Assembly: GCA_036733965.1 (NCBI GenBank)
Contig: DAIMZL010000012.1
Coordinates: 1 to 48,436 of the forward strand
DNA length: 48,436 nucleotides
Source of the DNA: JAEXOD01 sp937930275
Lineage (GTDB): Bacteria > Bacteroidota > Ignavibacteria > Ignavibacteriales > Melioribacteraceae
Direction: 5' to 3'
Part shown: positions 26,875 to 37,293 of the stretch, one piece after another
Layout: every line of letters starts with the position of its first letter
Numbering within the stretch: position 1 is the first letter of the stretch
Notes under the pieces: model-generated
Database searches by the model: none
Told to the model about the DNA's origin: nothing
Seen by the model: the letters and a program-made list of their open reading frames with translations, nothing else
Program-made: the position numbers and the translations under genes

Positions 26875-27228
26875 TTAATTAACAATAGTTAATAATTCTT
26901 GTGCCATACTATACTCGCATTTAATTTTTATCGTAATTCTACTGCCTTTTCTATCATACGTACAAATTGTTTTAGCCGCTTTATCAATGCTTTTTACATT
27001 GTGCATCCCTTCAATCACATCAAAATTAAATTCAGCTTTCCTAAACGGGATATCATAACCAACGGCATTAATTAATTTTACGTCAAAAATATAACAATTA
27101 ATTCCGCTTTCTTTTTTTAATAATTTATATTCCGCTTTTGTTTCATAAATATTGAAAAAAAAGAAGTGAATAATATACCCAATTATTATTACGCCCGCAA
27201 TCTCAAAAATTATCACCGGCTTACTCAT
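26875..27228 (-). CDS. Small single-pass membrane protein of unknown function
   Basis: A 117-residue protein with one N-terminal hydrophobic segment (about residues 3-25, VIIFEIAGVIIIGYIIHFFFF) and a short Lys-rich domain with two Cys (Cys46 and Cys88 approximately) that is predicted to lie outside. I recognise no family. It sits four bases after cysS and ten bases before the barrel gene, so the three form a likely operon; a functional link to CysS is not implied. Confidence 0.55.
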   Translation of the reverse strand: MSKPVIIFEIAGVIIIGYIIHFFFFNIYETKAEYKLLKKESGINCYIFDVKLINAVGYDIPFRKAEFNFDVIEGMHNVKSIDKAAKTICTYDRKGSRITIKIKCEYSMAQELLTIVN

Positions 27229-27232
27229 ATTT

Positions 27233-28633
27233 TTAATTTACTTTAAATGTTGTCCCGGATTTTGTATCCTGAAGTAAAATACCTAATGCCTCCAATTCTT
27301 TTCGTATAGTATCGGCAAGTGCGTAGTTTTTTTGCAATTTTGCATCAATTCTAAGTTTAATTAACAACTCTATTAGTTTTTCTGTAAGCTCGCTTGATTT
27401 AGTATTATTTAATGTTGTAGGCACTATACCTAAAACATTTTCTGCAGTATTCATAATAAATGCTTTTAACTCTGCAGCTTCTTTTTTCCCTACTGCGTTT
27501 TCACTTATATATTTATTGGCATCTCTAACAAAATCAAAAATAACCGCAACAGCTTTCGGAGTATTTAAATCGTCATCCATAGCTTGTTCAAATAAGCTAT
27601 AGTACTGAGGAATATTAAACGCACCGTTTTTAGAATCCGTACCGTTAGCAATTACTTCATCAAGTCTATCAACTAAATTGCCGATTTTTTCCAAACCTTT
27701 TTGGGCAGCATCAAGTAATTCGGCTTTAAAGTTTAACGGACTTGCATAGTGTGATTGATTAAACAACAGACGAATCGATTCTGCACTAAAACTTTTTAAT
27801 ATATCCCTTGCCGTAAAAAAATTACCTAAAGACTTTGACATCTTTTCATCATTTATATTCAAAAAGCCAAAATGAATCCAGTATTTAACAAACTGCTTAT
27901 TACTTGCGCACTCGCTTTGAGCAATCTCGTTTTCGTGATGAGGGAATATTAAGTCGTTACCACCGGCATGTATATCAATAGTTTCACCCAAATGTTTAGT
28001 ACTCATTGCAGAACACTCAATATGCCAACCCGGGCGACCGTTTCCCCACGGACTACTCCAATACGGTTCATTTGGTTTTGCTTTTTTCCATAATGCAAAA
28101 TCTAACGGGTTTTCTTTCTCTTCATTAATTTCTATTCGAGCACCGCTTATCAAATCATCAATATTTTTACCGCTTAACTTTCCGTATTCTTTAAATTTTA
28201 CCACATCAAAAAAAACGTTTCCGTCTTTATTATAAGCAAATCCGTTCTCTTCAATTTTAACTATTATATTAATAATTTCGGTAATATGCTCGGTAGCTTT
28301 AGGATAAACAGTAGCCGGTTTTATTTTTAATTTTTTAATGTCTTCAAAAAAAGCTTCGGCAAATTTTTCGGCAACTTTATTACTCTCCGTTCCTTCGGTA
28401 TTGGCTTTTTTAATAATTTTATCGTCAACATCGGTAAGATTCATTACAAACTTAACTTCGTAATTTTTATATTCCAAATACCTTCTAATTATGTCGCTCA
28501 TTATAAAAGAACGTGCATTACCAATATGAAAGTAATCGTAAACAGTAGGACCGCATACGTACATAGTAACTTTATTAGGTTGCAATGTTACAAATTCTTC
28601 TTTCTTTTTGGTAAGCGTGTTATATATATACAT
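27233..28633 (-). CDS. cysS: Cysteinyl-tRNA synthetase
   Basis: Charges tRNA-Cys with cysteine. The 466-residue class I synthetase shows the HIGN signature (residues 36-39), KMSKS (264-268) and the zinc ligands that select cysteine: Cys27, Cys207, His232 and Glu236 (MYVCGPT, WHIECSAM, PHHENE). The C-terminal DALR-type anticodon region is present and ends normally. The start ATG is followed by the usual YIYNTLTKKKE opening. A 117-base spacer separates it from the histidine kinase gene upstream. Confidence 0.97.
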   Translation of the reverse strand: MYIYNTLTKKKEEFVTLQPNKVTMYVCGPTVYDYFHIGNARSFIMSDIIRRYLEYKNYEVKFVMNLTDVDDKIIKKANTEGTESNKVAEKFAEAFFEDIKKLKIKPATVYPKATEHITEIINIIVKIEENGFAYNKDGNVFFDVVKFKEYGKLSGKNIDDLISGARIEINEEKENPLDFALWKKAKPNEPYWSSPWGNGRPGWHIECSAMSTKHLGETIDIHAGGNDLIFPHHENEIAQSECASNKQFVKYWIHFGFLNINDEKMSKSLGNFFTARDILKSFSAESIRLLFNQSHYASPLNFKAELLDAAQKGLEKIGNLVDRLDEVIANGTDSKNGAFNIPQYYSLFEQAMDDDLNTPKAVAVIFDFVRDANKYISENAVGKKEAAELKAFIMNTAENVLGIVPTTLNNTKSSELTEKLIELLIKLRIDAKLQKNYALADTIRKELEALGILLQDTKSGTTFKVN

Positions 28634-28750
28634 TATTATCCTCTTAAAAAATAAGTAATTAACTTACAAAAATAAGAAATATTATGTAATATTGCCACTT
28701 AGAATTTTATAAGCAAAAGGTAAATAGCAAAAAAATCCTTTTATGTTAAA

Positions 28751-31471
28751 TTAAGCAGTATTAACCGTAAAGCTAAAAGTTGTTCCTTCTCCTTCAATAC
28801 TTTTTACCCAAATAGTACCGCCGTTAATTTCAACAAATTCTTTACAAATTAAAAGTCCTAAACCGGAACTTTCTTCCCCTTCAGTGCCTCTTCTTCCGAC
28901 TTTTTCACCTACCGAAAATATTTTCTCCATTAAGTATTCAGGTATGCCGATACCGTTATCTGAAATTGATATTTGAATTTTATTTTCAGCTAAATTCTTT
29001 GTTTCTATAATAATTTTACCTTGTTTACGCGTAAACTTTATTGCGTTAGTTAAAAGATTTCTAATTACGGTATTAAACATTTTCTCATCTACAAAAGCAA
29101 AGTTGTTTTCACAACTAAACGTTTCAATTAATATATCTTTTTCAATTATATTATGTGATAGAAGTGAGATACTTGCATTTATAATTTCAATCACATCAAT
29201 TTTTGAAGGTTCAAATTTAATTAATCCACGCTGCATTCTTGCCCATTCAAGCAAATTATTTAGCAAATCAAATATTTTTTGAGCTGTTTTATTTGTTTCG
29301 GTAAAAATTTCTTGAAGTTCAGTAATAGAAAAATCGCTAAGACCGGAAGATAAAATTTCGGTAATACCTAAAAAACCCTGGAAAGGACTTCTTAAATCAT
29401 GAGCAATTATCGAAAATAGTTTATCTTTTTCGGAATTTATTTTTTCTAATTTTGCCTGTGTTTCGGAAAGTTCTTCAATAAACTTAGTATTTTCTTCATA
29501 TGCACTTTCTATTAATTGCTTGGAATTTACCAATTCTTCGTTAATTGATTTTAATTCATCATTAATTTTCTTTAAATCGGTTATATCGTATGCAGCGGTA
29601 AATCTTAATGATCTGTCATACAAAAAAATATTTTCGGCAGAAAGTAGAACACATTTGGTTTCACCGTCTTTAGTTTTAAGTTTTGTTTCTTCATTTAGTA
29701 TTTTTTTATCAAGCGAGTATTTAGTGAGGATTGAATTTCGAGTTTCTTCATCCATTATCCCCAATTCAATTGCTGTTTTGCCTATTACTTCATCCCTTTC
29801 AAAGTTAAATAGTTTACAGAAAGCGTCATTAACTTCAACATATTCGCCGGTAATAATATCGCTAAAACCACATGCAACCGGATTTATCTGAAAAGATTTG
29901 GAGAATTTTTCTTCAGATAATTTTAATAGAGAAATATCTTTTGAAACCCCGAAAATAACATTCTCACCATCCCATACACCTTTGGTAACTCGAGTTTCTA
30001 CGGGTATTTTAATTCCGTTCTGTTTTACAAGAGGAAGCGGACAAAAATCAATCTCACCTTTAAGCATTCCAGTAATTATTCTTACTGCCTCTTCTCTATC
30101 TTCTGATGCATGGATATTTAAGACTGATTTGCCTATTAGCTCTTCCTTTAAGTAGCCTAACCTTTTTACAACACTTTCATTTGTGTGAAGAATTACTCCG
30201 TTTTCGTCTAAAACGAATAAAAATTCATCAATTGTATTAAAAAACCTGTCGTAATTTTCATGCATTGTTTCAATTTTTTGTTGTGCTTTTATTCTATCGG
30301 AAATATCATTTACAAATATTATAAATACTCCGTTATCAATAAAGCCATTATATTTAATGCTTAACTCAACATCTATAAGTTTACCGTTTTTATGAATATG
30401 TTTAGTGGTATAACGTAAAAAACCAATCTCAATAAGTTTTTTAGCTTCATCATCAAGATTTTCCTCTGTAAACCGTGAATTTATACTCTTAATATTCATT
30501 TGTAACAATTCACTAACTGTGTACCCTATCATTTCGGCATATGCTTCGTTTGCTTCTAAAAGATTTCCATTTAGATCTACAATAATAAACCCGTCTATAG
30601 CCGTTTGAAGAATGCTTTTATATTTTAATTCACTCCTTTTTAATTCGTTTTCTGCATGTTTTTTTTCCGATACATCATAAATTATTGCAAAAATCAATTC
30701 TTTATTTTCAAGAAAAATAGGTGTAAGATACATTTCAACATCTCTACTTTCTCCATTTGCCAATTTATGCTTGAATAGTTTTTGTGTATTTGCGTAAAAA
30801 TTTTTCTCGCTTATGTTATCCGAATTATCAATAAAATCGTTAATCGACATGTTTAAAACTTGTTTTAAGGGATAACCGTAAAAGGTTGCTGCAGAAATAT
30901 TAGCATCGGCAATATTACCGGTAATCGGATCAATTAACAACATTACAGATGAATTATACTGAAACATAGAAAGCCATAATTCCATTTCGGATTTTGATTT
31001 AAGCTCTTTTTGTTTAATTTCGTTGATATTGATATGCGAACCTGCCATTAACAACGGCTTTCCTGATTCGTCAAACTCGTAAACTTTTCCCTTATCTAAA
31101 ACCCAAATCCACTCTCCGTTTTTATGCTTTAATCTCACCTCGCATTCGTAAAAATCGGACTTACCGCCAAAGTGTTTTTTTAGCATCTCTTCCGATTTTT
31201 GCAAATCATCCGGGTGAGCAAGTTTTTCCCAAGTTGTAATGTCGGTCGTACCAAATTCGGTTTCCTTATACCCCAGCATTTCAAACCATGCAGTATTAAA
31301 CGATACTTCCCCCGTTTTTATATTCCAATTCCAAGTGCCGACATTAATGCCGGAAAGTATTGCATCCTGTTTATAAATTGTTGTTGAGCAAATTGCTAAC
31401 TGTTTTTTTTGCTTTAGGTTTTCTTGTTTTAGAGATTCTAACTCTTTATATAAATCGATGGATTTTTCCAT
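28751..31471 (-). CDS. Multi-PAS sensor histidine kinase, probably cytoplasmic
   Basis: A 906-residue kinase with no clear membrane segment, so it probably senses inside the cell. Five PAS/PAC units can be followed (about residues 30-155, 160-275, 283-395, 400-515 and 520-640), with linkers such as DITDLKKINDE, then a coiled coil and the HisKA domain with the phosphorylated His in FSIIAHDLRSPF, and the HATPase domain with NLLTNAIKFT (N box), DNGIGIP (G1) and GLGLLI (G2). No receiver domain is attached and no response regulator gene is adjacent, so it is an orphan kinase. Signal and partner are unknown. Confidence 0.9.
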   Translation of the reverse strand: MEKSIDLYKELESLKQENLKQKKQLAICSTTIYKQDAILSGINVGTWNWNIKTGEVSFNTAWFEMLGYKETEFGTTDITTWEKLAHPDDLQKSEEMLKKHFGGKSDFYECEVRLKHKNGEWIWVLDKGKVYEFDESGKPLLMAGSHININEIKQKELKSKSEMELWLSMFQYNSSVMLLIDPITGNIADANISAATFYGYPLKQVLNMSINDFIDNSDNISEKNFYANTQKLFKHKLANGESRDVEMYLTPIFLENKELIFAIIYDVSEKKHAENELKRSELKYKSILQTAIDGFIIVDLNGNLLEANEAYAEMIGYTVSELLQMNIKSINSRFTEENLDDEAKKLIEIGFLRYTTKHIHKNGKLIDVELSIKYNGFIDNGVFIIFVNDISDRIKAQQKIETMHENYDRFFNTIDEFLFVLDENGVILHTNESVVKRLGYLKEELIGKSVLNIHASEDREEAVRIITGMLKGEIDFCPLPLVKQNGIKIPVETRVTKGVWDGENVIFGVSKDISLLKLSEEKFSKSFQINPVACGFSDIITGEYVEVNDAFCKLFNFERDEVIGKTAIELGIMDEETRNSILTKYSLDKKILNEETKLKTKDGETKCVLLSAENIFLYDRSLRFTAAYDITDLKKINDELKSINEELVNSKQLIESAYEENTKFIEELSETQAKLEKINSEKDKLFSIIAHDLRSPFQGFLGITEILSSGLSDFSITELQEIFTETNKTAQKIFDLLNNLLEWARMQRGLIKFEPSKIDVIEIINASISLLSHNIIEKDILIETFSCENNFAFVDEKMFNTVIRNLLTNAIKFTRKQGKIIIETKNLAENKIQISISDNGIGIPEYLMEKIFSVGEKVGRRGTEGEESSGLGLLICKEFVEINGGTIWVKSIEGEGTTFSFTVNTA

Positions 31472-31548
31472 ATGGCAAGCTTAAATAATAAGAATAATAC
31501 TGGTTTTGAAAAATTAAATATTTTATAATAAAAAATCAATATGCAAAT

Positions 31549-31584
31549 AAAAAAGAATCCGTAAATTTTAATAATTACGGATTC
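31549..31584 (-). terminator. Rho-independent terminator of the sodium/alanine symporter gene
   Basis: On the minus strand GAATCCGTAA / TTACGGATTC (arms at 31575-31584 and 31555-31564 with a ten-base loop) is followed by TTTTTTATTT. It lies 19 bases beyond the symporter stop. Confidence 0.85.
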
Positions 31585-31602
31585 AAATCGCATAATATCT
31601 AA

Positions 31603-32958
31603 TTACTTTAAATATTTATTACTTTCGCTAACTATTACCGGAGTTAATAGTAATAAGGCTACTAAATTTGGTAGAGCCATAAGACCGTTAAAAATATCTG
31701 CAATCCCCCATACCAAATCTAAATTAATTAATGCGCCAATAGCTACAAAAATTGTAAAAACTATTCTATATGGCTTAATCACTTTTTCGCCGAATAAAAA
31801 TTCAATTGCTTTTTCACCGTAATAAGACCAGCCGATTAATGTTGAATATGCAAACAACACCAAACCAATTGAAACAATATACTCACCCAAAATACTGCCA
31901 AGTCCTTTTGTAAAAGCAATTGACGTTAGTTCCGCACCGGTTTTTCCGTCTGACCATTCATTGCTTAAAATTATTACCAAGCCCGTCATAGAACAAACAA
32001 CAATTGTATCAATAAATGTTTGCGTCATTGAAACTAACGCTTGATTAACCGGATTTTTTGTTTGTGCTGCTGCGGCGGCTATTGGTGAACTACCCAGTCC
32101 TGATTCATTAGAAAATAAACCTCTTGCCACACCCATCCTAATTGTTTGTAATACTGCAGAACCTGCAAAACCGCCTATTGCCGCAGTAGGAGTAAAGGCT
32201 TGAGCAATGATTAAATAAAATGTATCCGGTATTCTATCTAAGTGTAAAAATAAAATAATCAACGCCCCAACCATATAAAATACAATCATAACCGGCACTA
32301 AAACGCTTGTTACTTTTCCTATAGTTCTAATTCCGCCCAATATAACCGCTCCTGTTCCTACTGCCAAAATAATTGCAGTAATATACGTAGGCACGCCAAA
32401 AGAAGTATTTAATGCATGGGCTACTGAATTAGACTGAACAGTATTGCCTATACCGAAAGCAGCAATAGAAGCAAACACGGCAAATAGAATACCCATCCAT
32501 TTCCAGCCTAACCCGTTAGTTATATAGTACATTGGACCGCCGCACATATTACCGTTACTATCTTTTACTCTAAAACGAACTGCAAGAAGAGCTTCGGCGT
32601 ATTTTGTTACCATTCCTACTAATCCGGTAATCCACATCCAAAATAATGCACCTGGACCTCCAACGGCAATTGCGGTTGCAACTCCGGCTATATTACCCGT
32701 TCCGACAGTGGCTGAAAGCGCCGTCATTAACGCTTGAAAGTGAGAGATATCCCCTTCGTCATTATCATCTTCTTTCCTTTTAATTAAAGCTAAGTATAGT
32801 GAATACCCCAACTTTGTAAATTGTAATCCTTTAAGTCTAATAGTTAACCAAATTCCCGTACCAACCAGCATAATAATAGTAGGTAATCCCCATACAATAT
32901 CACCAATCGATTTTACTATTCCCATCATTAAATCATAATAACTTCCGGTTTCATTCAT
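31603..32958 (-). CDS. Sodium:alanine (AGCS family) symporter
   Basis: A 451-residue transporter of the alanine or glycine:cation symporter family, which imports amino acids with Na+. It has about ten to eleven membrane segments and the family signatures: TALSATVGTGNIAGVATAIAVGGPGALFWMW near residue 85, the CGGPMYYI segment, and GVARGLFSNESGLGSSPIAAAAA near 280. The length is normal. It has its own terminator downstream and sits alone between the histidine kinase and the signalling island, both on the same strand. Confidence 0.93.
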   Translation of the reverse strand: MNETGSYYDLMMGIVKSIGDIVWGLPTIIMLVGTGIWLTIRLKGLQFTKLGYSLYLALIKRKEDDNDEGDISHFQALMTALSATVGTGNIAGVATAIAVGGPGALFWMWITGLVGMVTKYAEALLAVRFRVKDSNGNMCGGPMYYITNGLGWKWMGILFAVFASIAAFGIGNTVQSNSVAHALNTSFGVPTYITAIILAVGTGAVILGGIRTIGKVTSVLVPVMIVFYMVGALIILFLHLDRIPDTFYLIIAQAFTPTAAIGGFAGSAVLQTIRMGVARGLFSNESGLGSSPIAAAAAQTKNPVNQALVSMTQTFIDTIVVCSMTGLVIILSNEWSDGKTGAELTSIAFTKGLGSILGEYIVSIGLVLFAYSTLIGWSYYGEKAIEFLFGEKVIKPYRIVFTIFVAIGALINLDLVWGIADIFNGLMALPNLVALLLLTPVIVSESNKYLK

Positions 32959-33055
32959 ATAATATTCTCACTAATTTTGGAATTTGCTATTATAATTTAA
33001 ATGATTGGAAATTAAAAAAAAAGAATAAATTAATATTTTTTTAATATTGAGGGAA

Positions 33056-35629
33056 TTATTCGGAAGTTTTAACTACAACCAACGTAATATCATCATTAGT
33101 TTCGGCATTGCCTGTAAAAAAGCTGATTGAAGAAAGTATTGCGTTTTTAATATTAACCGCTTTTTCGGACCTATGCATATTTACGGTATTTATTAAGTTA
33201 TTAATACCGAACAGTTCGTTATGTATGTTCATAGCTTCGTTTACACCGTCCGAAAATAGTATAAAAGTTTCGTCTTTATCAAAAGGAATTACAACTTCTT
33301 CTAAAGTTTGTTCAAAAATTTCCCCTTTTTCTAAACCAAGACCAATCCCTTTTGGTTGATAGAATAAGCTATTATTTCCTTTAAATGCAATTAAGGGCGG
33401 ATGTCCGGCACGTGCTAAAGTTATAGTTTTATTTTTAGTATCAAATAATGCTAAAATTACAGTAATAAACGAGTGTTTATCTATTTCACTGCTAATTTGT
33501 CTATTAATTTTAATTAGAATTTCTTTAGGCGAAGAATTTTGTTTGCAAAACAAACGCATCATAGTTTGAAGTTTTGACATATAAAATGATGCCGAAAGCC
33601 CTTTACCCGCAACATCCCCCACAACAACAAATGCCTTGGTATCACTTACATCAATAATATCAAAATAATCACCACCTATATGCATTGCCGGAATCATTAC
33701 TCCCGAAAAATCGAGTCCTTTTATATTTGGTATTGTTTTGGGAAGCAAACTTTCTTGTATCTTTCTTGCATTATCCAACTCTTGTTCATACTTTATATTT
33801 TCCAACTCAACAGCATATAAACGTGCATTTTCAATTGAAACCGCTGTTTGATTTGCTGCGGCAAGTAATAATTCCAAATCAGTAACGCTAAATTGTGACC
33901 CGCTATATTTTAAACCAAATAATAAAATACCTACTATTTTATTTTGTGTACGTAACGGAACAATAGTAAATATTTTTTCGTTTTCTAACTTCTCGCAATC
34001 CAAAGGAAATACTTCCGTAAATTCCGATTTATCAATCGCCGGAATTAAACCGACAATTTCTTTAGCGTGCAGCTTTGTTTTTAACTTATTGTTAACACAA
34101 CTAATTGCAAATTCATTAGATTTAAATCCGAATCCCTTTTTATAATAGTATTTTTTAGTCTCTTCATCCCACAACATTATTGCAAATTTATTTAACCTTA
34201 AAGATTCCACAAATATTTTTTTTGTAAATTCTAAAATGTTTTCAAGACCTACTACCGAAGAAATTTGTGTGCTAAATTTAACAAGTACTTTTCTAAAAGC
34301 AAATTGTTCGGGATATAACTTTTGTGTTATTATTTCCTGAAATCTATCTTTAGTTGATTGAAAAACTAAAGCAAAAATAATAAATATTACCCCTGCAATA
34401 ATTCCTTGATACTTTGTTCCTATTGCAGAACTAATTGAAAAACCAAGTAAATAAATTACAAAAAAATAAATAACCGCAACACTTACGGTGGCTGTTCCGT
34501 ACATTATTGTTGTTTTAAATACATCGGTCATATCCATTAACGAATACTTAAATATCGAATATCCAAACGAAATGGGAATTAAAACTATCATTACAATTGG
34601 CGTAAAGTACAATGGACTATTAAATTGCACATCAACCGTAGTATTTGCCGAAAATAGTATTAGATATATTATTGTAGCAACACCAATAGTATAACCGACT
34701 AAAATAATAAATACCGAATTCTTTTCTTGCTTTGTAGGAAGTTTAAAATAGTTTATAAACAGTAACACCAAACCGGCAATTAATCCCCAAATGTTAATTA
34801 TATATAACGGACTTGCAATAAAGTTGATATAACTCATATTATCGGCATTTGGGTTAAAGTATATGAAAAACAACCTATATGCAATAGTATAAATATACAC
34901 TATAATTGGCGTTATCTTTAAAAATCTTTGTACAGATTGTTTTTTATACCATCTATGCTCGTTTGGAAAAGTAAGGAATAAAGTTAACCATTTAAATGGC
35001 AAAAATGATGCGCCGAAAGTCCAAACTAAATCAATTACTATTCTAAGCCATAAATATCGAAAAGTCGGATTCTGCGAAACAGTACCCCATAACATATAGT
35101 AAAGAGATGCCAACGCAAAAAATATTCCGATATCATAAAACAATCTTTGAATTTTACCCGTATTTTTTGCAAGCAAAACCAAAGTGCCGACAATTAACCA
35201 AATAAAAGCAAGCAGAGTAACGGATAAAGCTTGATAGTTAATTAACTTTTTTAATTCAACATATTTTTCAAATCTCTCGCCGTCTCTTTCAATTACATAC
35301 TTTGCCTTATCCCCTTTATTCATTTTATTAATTACATCCATCCCTACATTAGGACCTTCCATCTTAATTCCGTTAATAGAAATAAGAATGTCTCCGTCTC
35401 TAATTCCCGCATTCCAAGTTACACCTTCAAACTTTACTTTATCAAAATAATACCTAATTTCTCCGTTTTTATCTCTTTTTTCAACCCATAAACATTCATC
35501 GTTAGAAGTTTGCAATAAAAAATTAATAAAATAAAAATTAACGGCTAAAATAATAAACACTATTGAACTTCTTAACAAAGTAATGTTATTTCTGTTTTTA
35601 TTAAACCATATTTTTAATTTACTATTCAT
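33056..35629 (-). CDS. PDZ-membrane-GAF SpoIIE/RsbU-type PP2C phosphatase
   Basis: An 857-residue sensor phosphatase. After a first membrane helix (about 20-38) comes a PDZ-like domain facing outward (FEGVTWNAGIRDGDILISIN, near 70-90), then about eight membrane helices (145-400), a GAF-like domain (about 440-605) and a SpoIIE-type PP2C domain (about 625-857) with intact metal motifs GGDYFDI, GDVAGKG, FSDGVNEA and NDDITL. PDZ domains bind C-terminal peptides, so it could sense misfolded envelope proteins as DegS does; that is inference. It is the last gene of the sigma-factor island, overlapping the preceding phosphatase by eight bases. Confidence 0.88.
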   Translation of the reverse strand: MNSKLKIWFNKNRNNITLLRSSIVFIILAVNFYFINFLLQTSNDECLWVEKRDKNGEIRYYFDKVKFEGVTWNAGIRDGDILISINGIKMEGPNVGMDVINKMNKGDKAKYVIERDGERFEKYVELKKLINYQALSVTLLAFIWLIVGTLVLLAKNTGKIQRLFYDIGIFFALASLYYMLWGTVSQNPTFRYLWLRIVIDLVWTFGASFLPFKWLTLFLTFPNEHRWYKKQSVQRFLKITPIIVYIYTIAYRLFFIYFNPNADNMSYINFIASPLYIINIWGLIAGLVLLFINYFKLPTKQEKNSVFIILVGYTIGVATIIYLILFSANTTVDVQFNSPLYFTPIVMIVLIPISFGYSIFKYSLMDMTDVFKTTIMYGTATVSVAVIYFFVIYLLGFSISSAIGTKYQGIIAGVIFIIFALVFQSTKDRFQEIITQKLYPEQFAFRKVLVKFSTQISSVVGLENILEFTKKIFVESLRLNKFAIMLWDEETKKYYYKKGFGFKSNEFAISCVNNKLKTKLHAKEIVGLIPAIDKSEFTEVFPLDCEKLENEKIFTIVPLRTQNKIVGILLFGLKYSGSQFSVTDLELLLAAANQTAVSIENARLYAVELENIKYEQELDNARKIQESLLPKTIPNIKGLDFSGVMIPAMHIGGDYFDIIDVSDTKAFVVVGDVAGKGLSASFYMSKLQTMMRLFCKQNSSPKEILIKINRQISSEIDKHSFITVILALFDTKNKTITLARAGHPPLIAFKGNNSLFYQPKGIGLGLEKGEIFEQTLEEVVIPFDKDETFILFSDGVNEAMNIHNELFGINNLINTVNMHRSEKAVNIKNAILSSISFFTGNAETNDDITLVVVKTSE

Positions 35630-37277
35630 TTATTACCTTAATTACTAATAATGTTATATCGTCTGACTGTTCTGCATCTTTTGTAAAACTTTTTACATCA
35701 CTTAATATACCTTCACCAATTTCTTTGGCACTTCTTTTATAATTTTTTAATGAATATTCTTCTAATTTTTCATCGGAGTACTCTTGGTTTTCAATATCCA
35801 TAGCTTCCGAAATTCCGTCTGTAAAAAGAACTAAAACATCATCTTTCTTTAATTTTACAATTTCTTCTTCATAAGGAATTACCGTTTGCATAACTCCTAA
35901 TATCATTCCGCCTGTTTTAAGTTTGGTTATAACGCCGTCCCTAATTAATAGAGGCGGATTATGACCTGCATTTACATACTCTATTTGCGGCTCGCTTTCG
36001 CTTAATATACCCCAAAAAAAAGTTATGAAACTTCCCATTGACGTATTATCCGATATCAAATCATTTATAAGATTAGACGCTTGATTTAACGGAATGTTCT
36101 GTTTAGAAATTGCCTTTAAAAAAGCTTGTACGTTTGCCATTAATAAGGCTGCTTGAACCCCTTTACCGGATACATCCGCAACCGCAACTAATATGTTTTT
36201 ACTTTCCAATTTCACTAAGTCGTAATAATCACCGCCTACCATACGCGCCGATTGCGAATATGCAAAAATTTCATATTTCCCCGATTTTGGTATTTTTTGA
36301 GGCAGTAAATTTCTTTGAATATTTCGCGCTATCTCAAGATCTTTTTCATATTTTTGTTTTTCTAATGTCTCTTTAAACAAATATGCGTTTTCTATTGAAA
36401 TAACTGCTAAACTTGCTACAGACATTATAAATTCTATATCCGATTTGGTAAATTGATTTTGTGTAAGTCGTTTACCCAATAATATAAGCCCTTTCGTTTC
36501 GTCTTTAATATTCATCGGAACAACTAATCTAACGCCTGCTTTAACTAAATTTGGGTCTAACTCACTTTCTGTAAACGGTAACTTTAAATCACCGTATTTT
36601 TCAAACGTTATTTCGTTTTTTATTAATTCATCGGGAAATTTTGAATCAATTACATTAACTTGTTTATTCCTTAAACTTATTATCGCATAGCGTGATACTG
36701 CCAATTGCCCGATTAAAGTTAGCACAAGCAATTTGTTTACTCTTGCATCGTCCAAAATCGAGCTAAATTCTTTGCTTAAATCAAATAGTGAATTAAGCTG
36801 GTTAATTTTAGAATCCAAATTTCTGTTAATTTGATTCAATTTATCTAAAGTAAGTGAGTTTTCTATAGCAACGGAGCTAATTTTTAATAGTGTTTTTATA
36901 AAAGCTATATCTTCATCACTGTAACACTCTTTTGTAATTTTGTCTCCGAGCCCAAAAATACCTATAGTGCCTTTTGTAGTTTCAATTTTTTCAATAATTG
37001 CAATTCTATTATTAGTATTAAAATTATTGCTAAAAAAACTTTCGGCAGCACCTTCAATCTCTTTTCCAATCAAATCTTCAAAGATTGATAGATTATATCC
37101 TTTTATTAATCCCGCTTTAGTTTTGCCGTTATCATCTGCAAGCAACACAAATCCTTTGGAAGTTAAAAACTTACCAAAACAAGTTAAAAGCAAATTGTTT
37201 AAGATAAAATTAATATCAAGATCGGAATTAATAAGATTTGAAAAATCGACAAGAGTAGCAAAATTACGCTGGGACAT
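35622..37277 (-). CDS. Cytosolic tandem-GAF SpoIIE/RsbU-type PP2C phosphatase
   Basis: A 551-residue soluble phosphatase with two GAF-like sensor domains (about 10-150 and 165-305), the helical linker LEIARNIQRNLLPQKIP (near 320) and the PP2C domain (about 340-551). Metal motifs are intact: GGDYYDL, ADVSGKG, FTDGISEA and SDDITL. Unlike its two neighbours it has no membrane segment, so it should respond to intracellular signals. It is next to an RsbW-like kinase and a STAS antagonist, the classical targets of such phosphatases. Gap to the kinase gene: 16 bases. Confidence 0.9.
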   Translation of the reverse strand: MSQRNFATLVDFSNLINSDLDINFILNNLLLTCFGKFLTSKGFVLLADDNGKTKAGLIKGYNLSIFEDLIGKEIEGAAESFFSNNFNTNNRIAIIEKIETTKGTIGIFGLGDKITKECYSDEDIAFIKTLLKISSVAIENSLTLDKLNQINRNLDSKINQLNSLFDLSKEFSSILDDARVNKLLVLTLIGQLAVSRYAIISLRNKQVNVIDSKFPDELIKNEITFEKYGDLKLPFTESELDPNLVKAGVRLVVPMNIKDETKGLILLGKRLTQNQFTKSDIEFIMSVASLAVISIENAYLFKETLEKQKYEKDLEIARNIQRNLLPQKIPKSGKYEIFAYSQSARMVGGDYYDLVKLESKNILVAVADVSGKGVQAALLMANVQAFLKAISKQNIPLNQASNLINDLISDNTSMGSFITFFWGILSESEPQIEYVNAGHNPPLLIRDGVITKLKTGGMILGVMQTVIPYEEEIVKLKKDDVLVLFTDGISEAMDIENQEYSDEKLEEYSLKNYKRSAKEIGEGILSDVKSFTKDAEQSDDITLLVIKVINE

Positions 37278-37293
37278 ATATTTACCGGTAATT

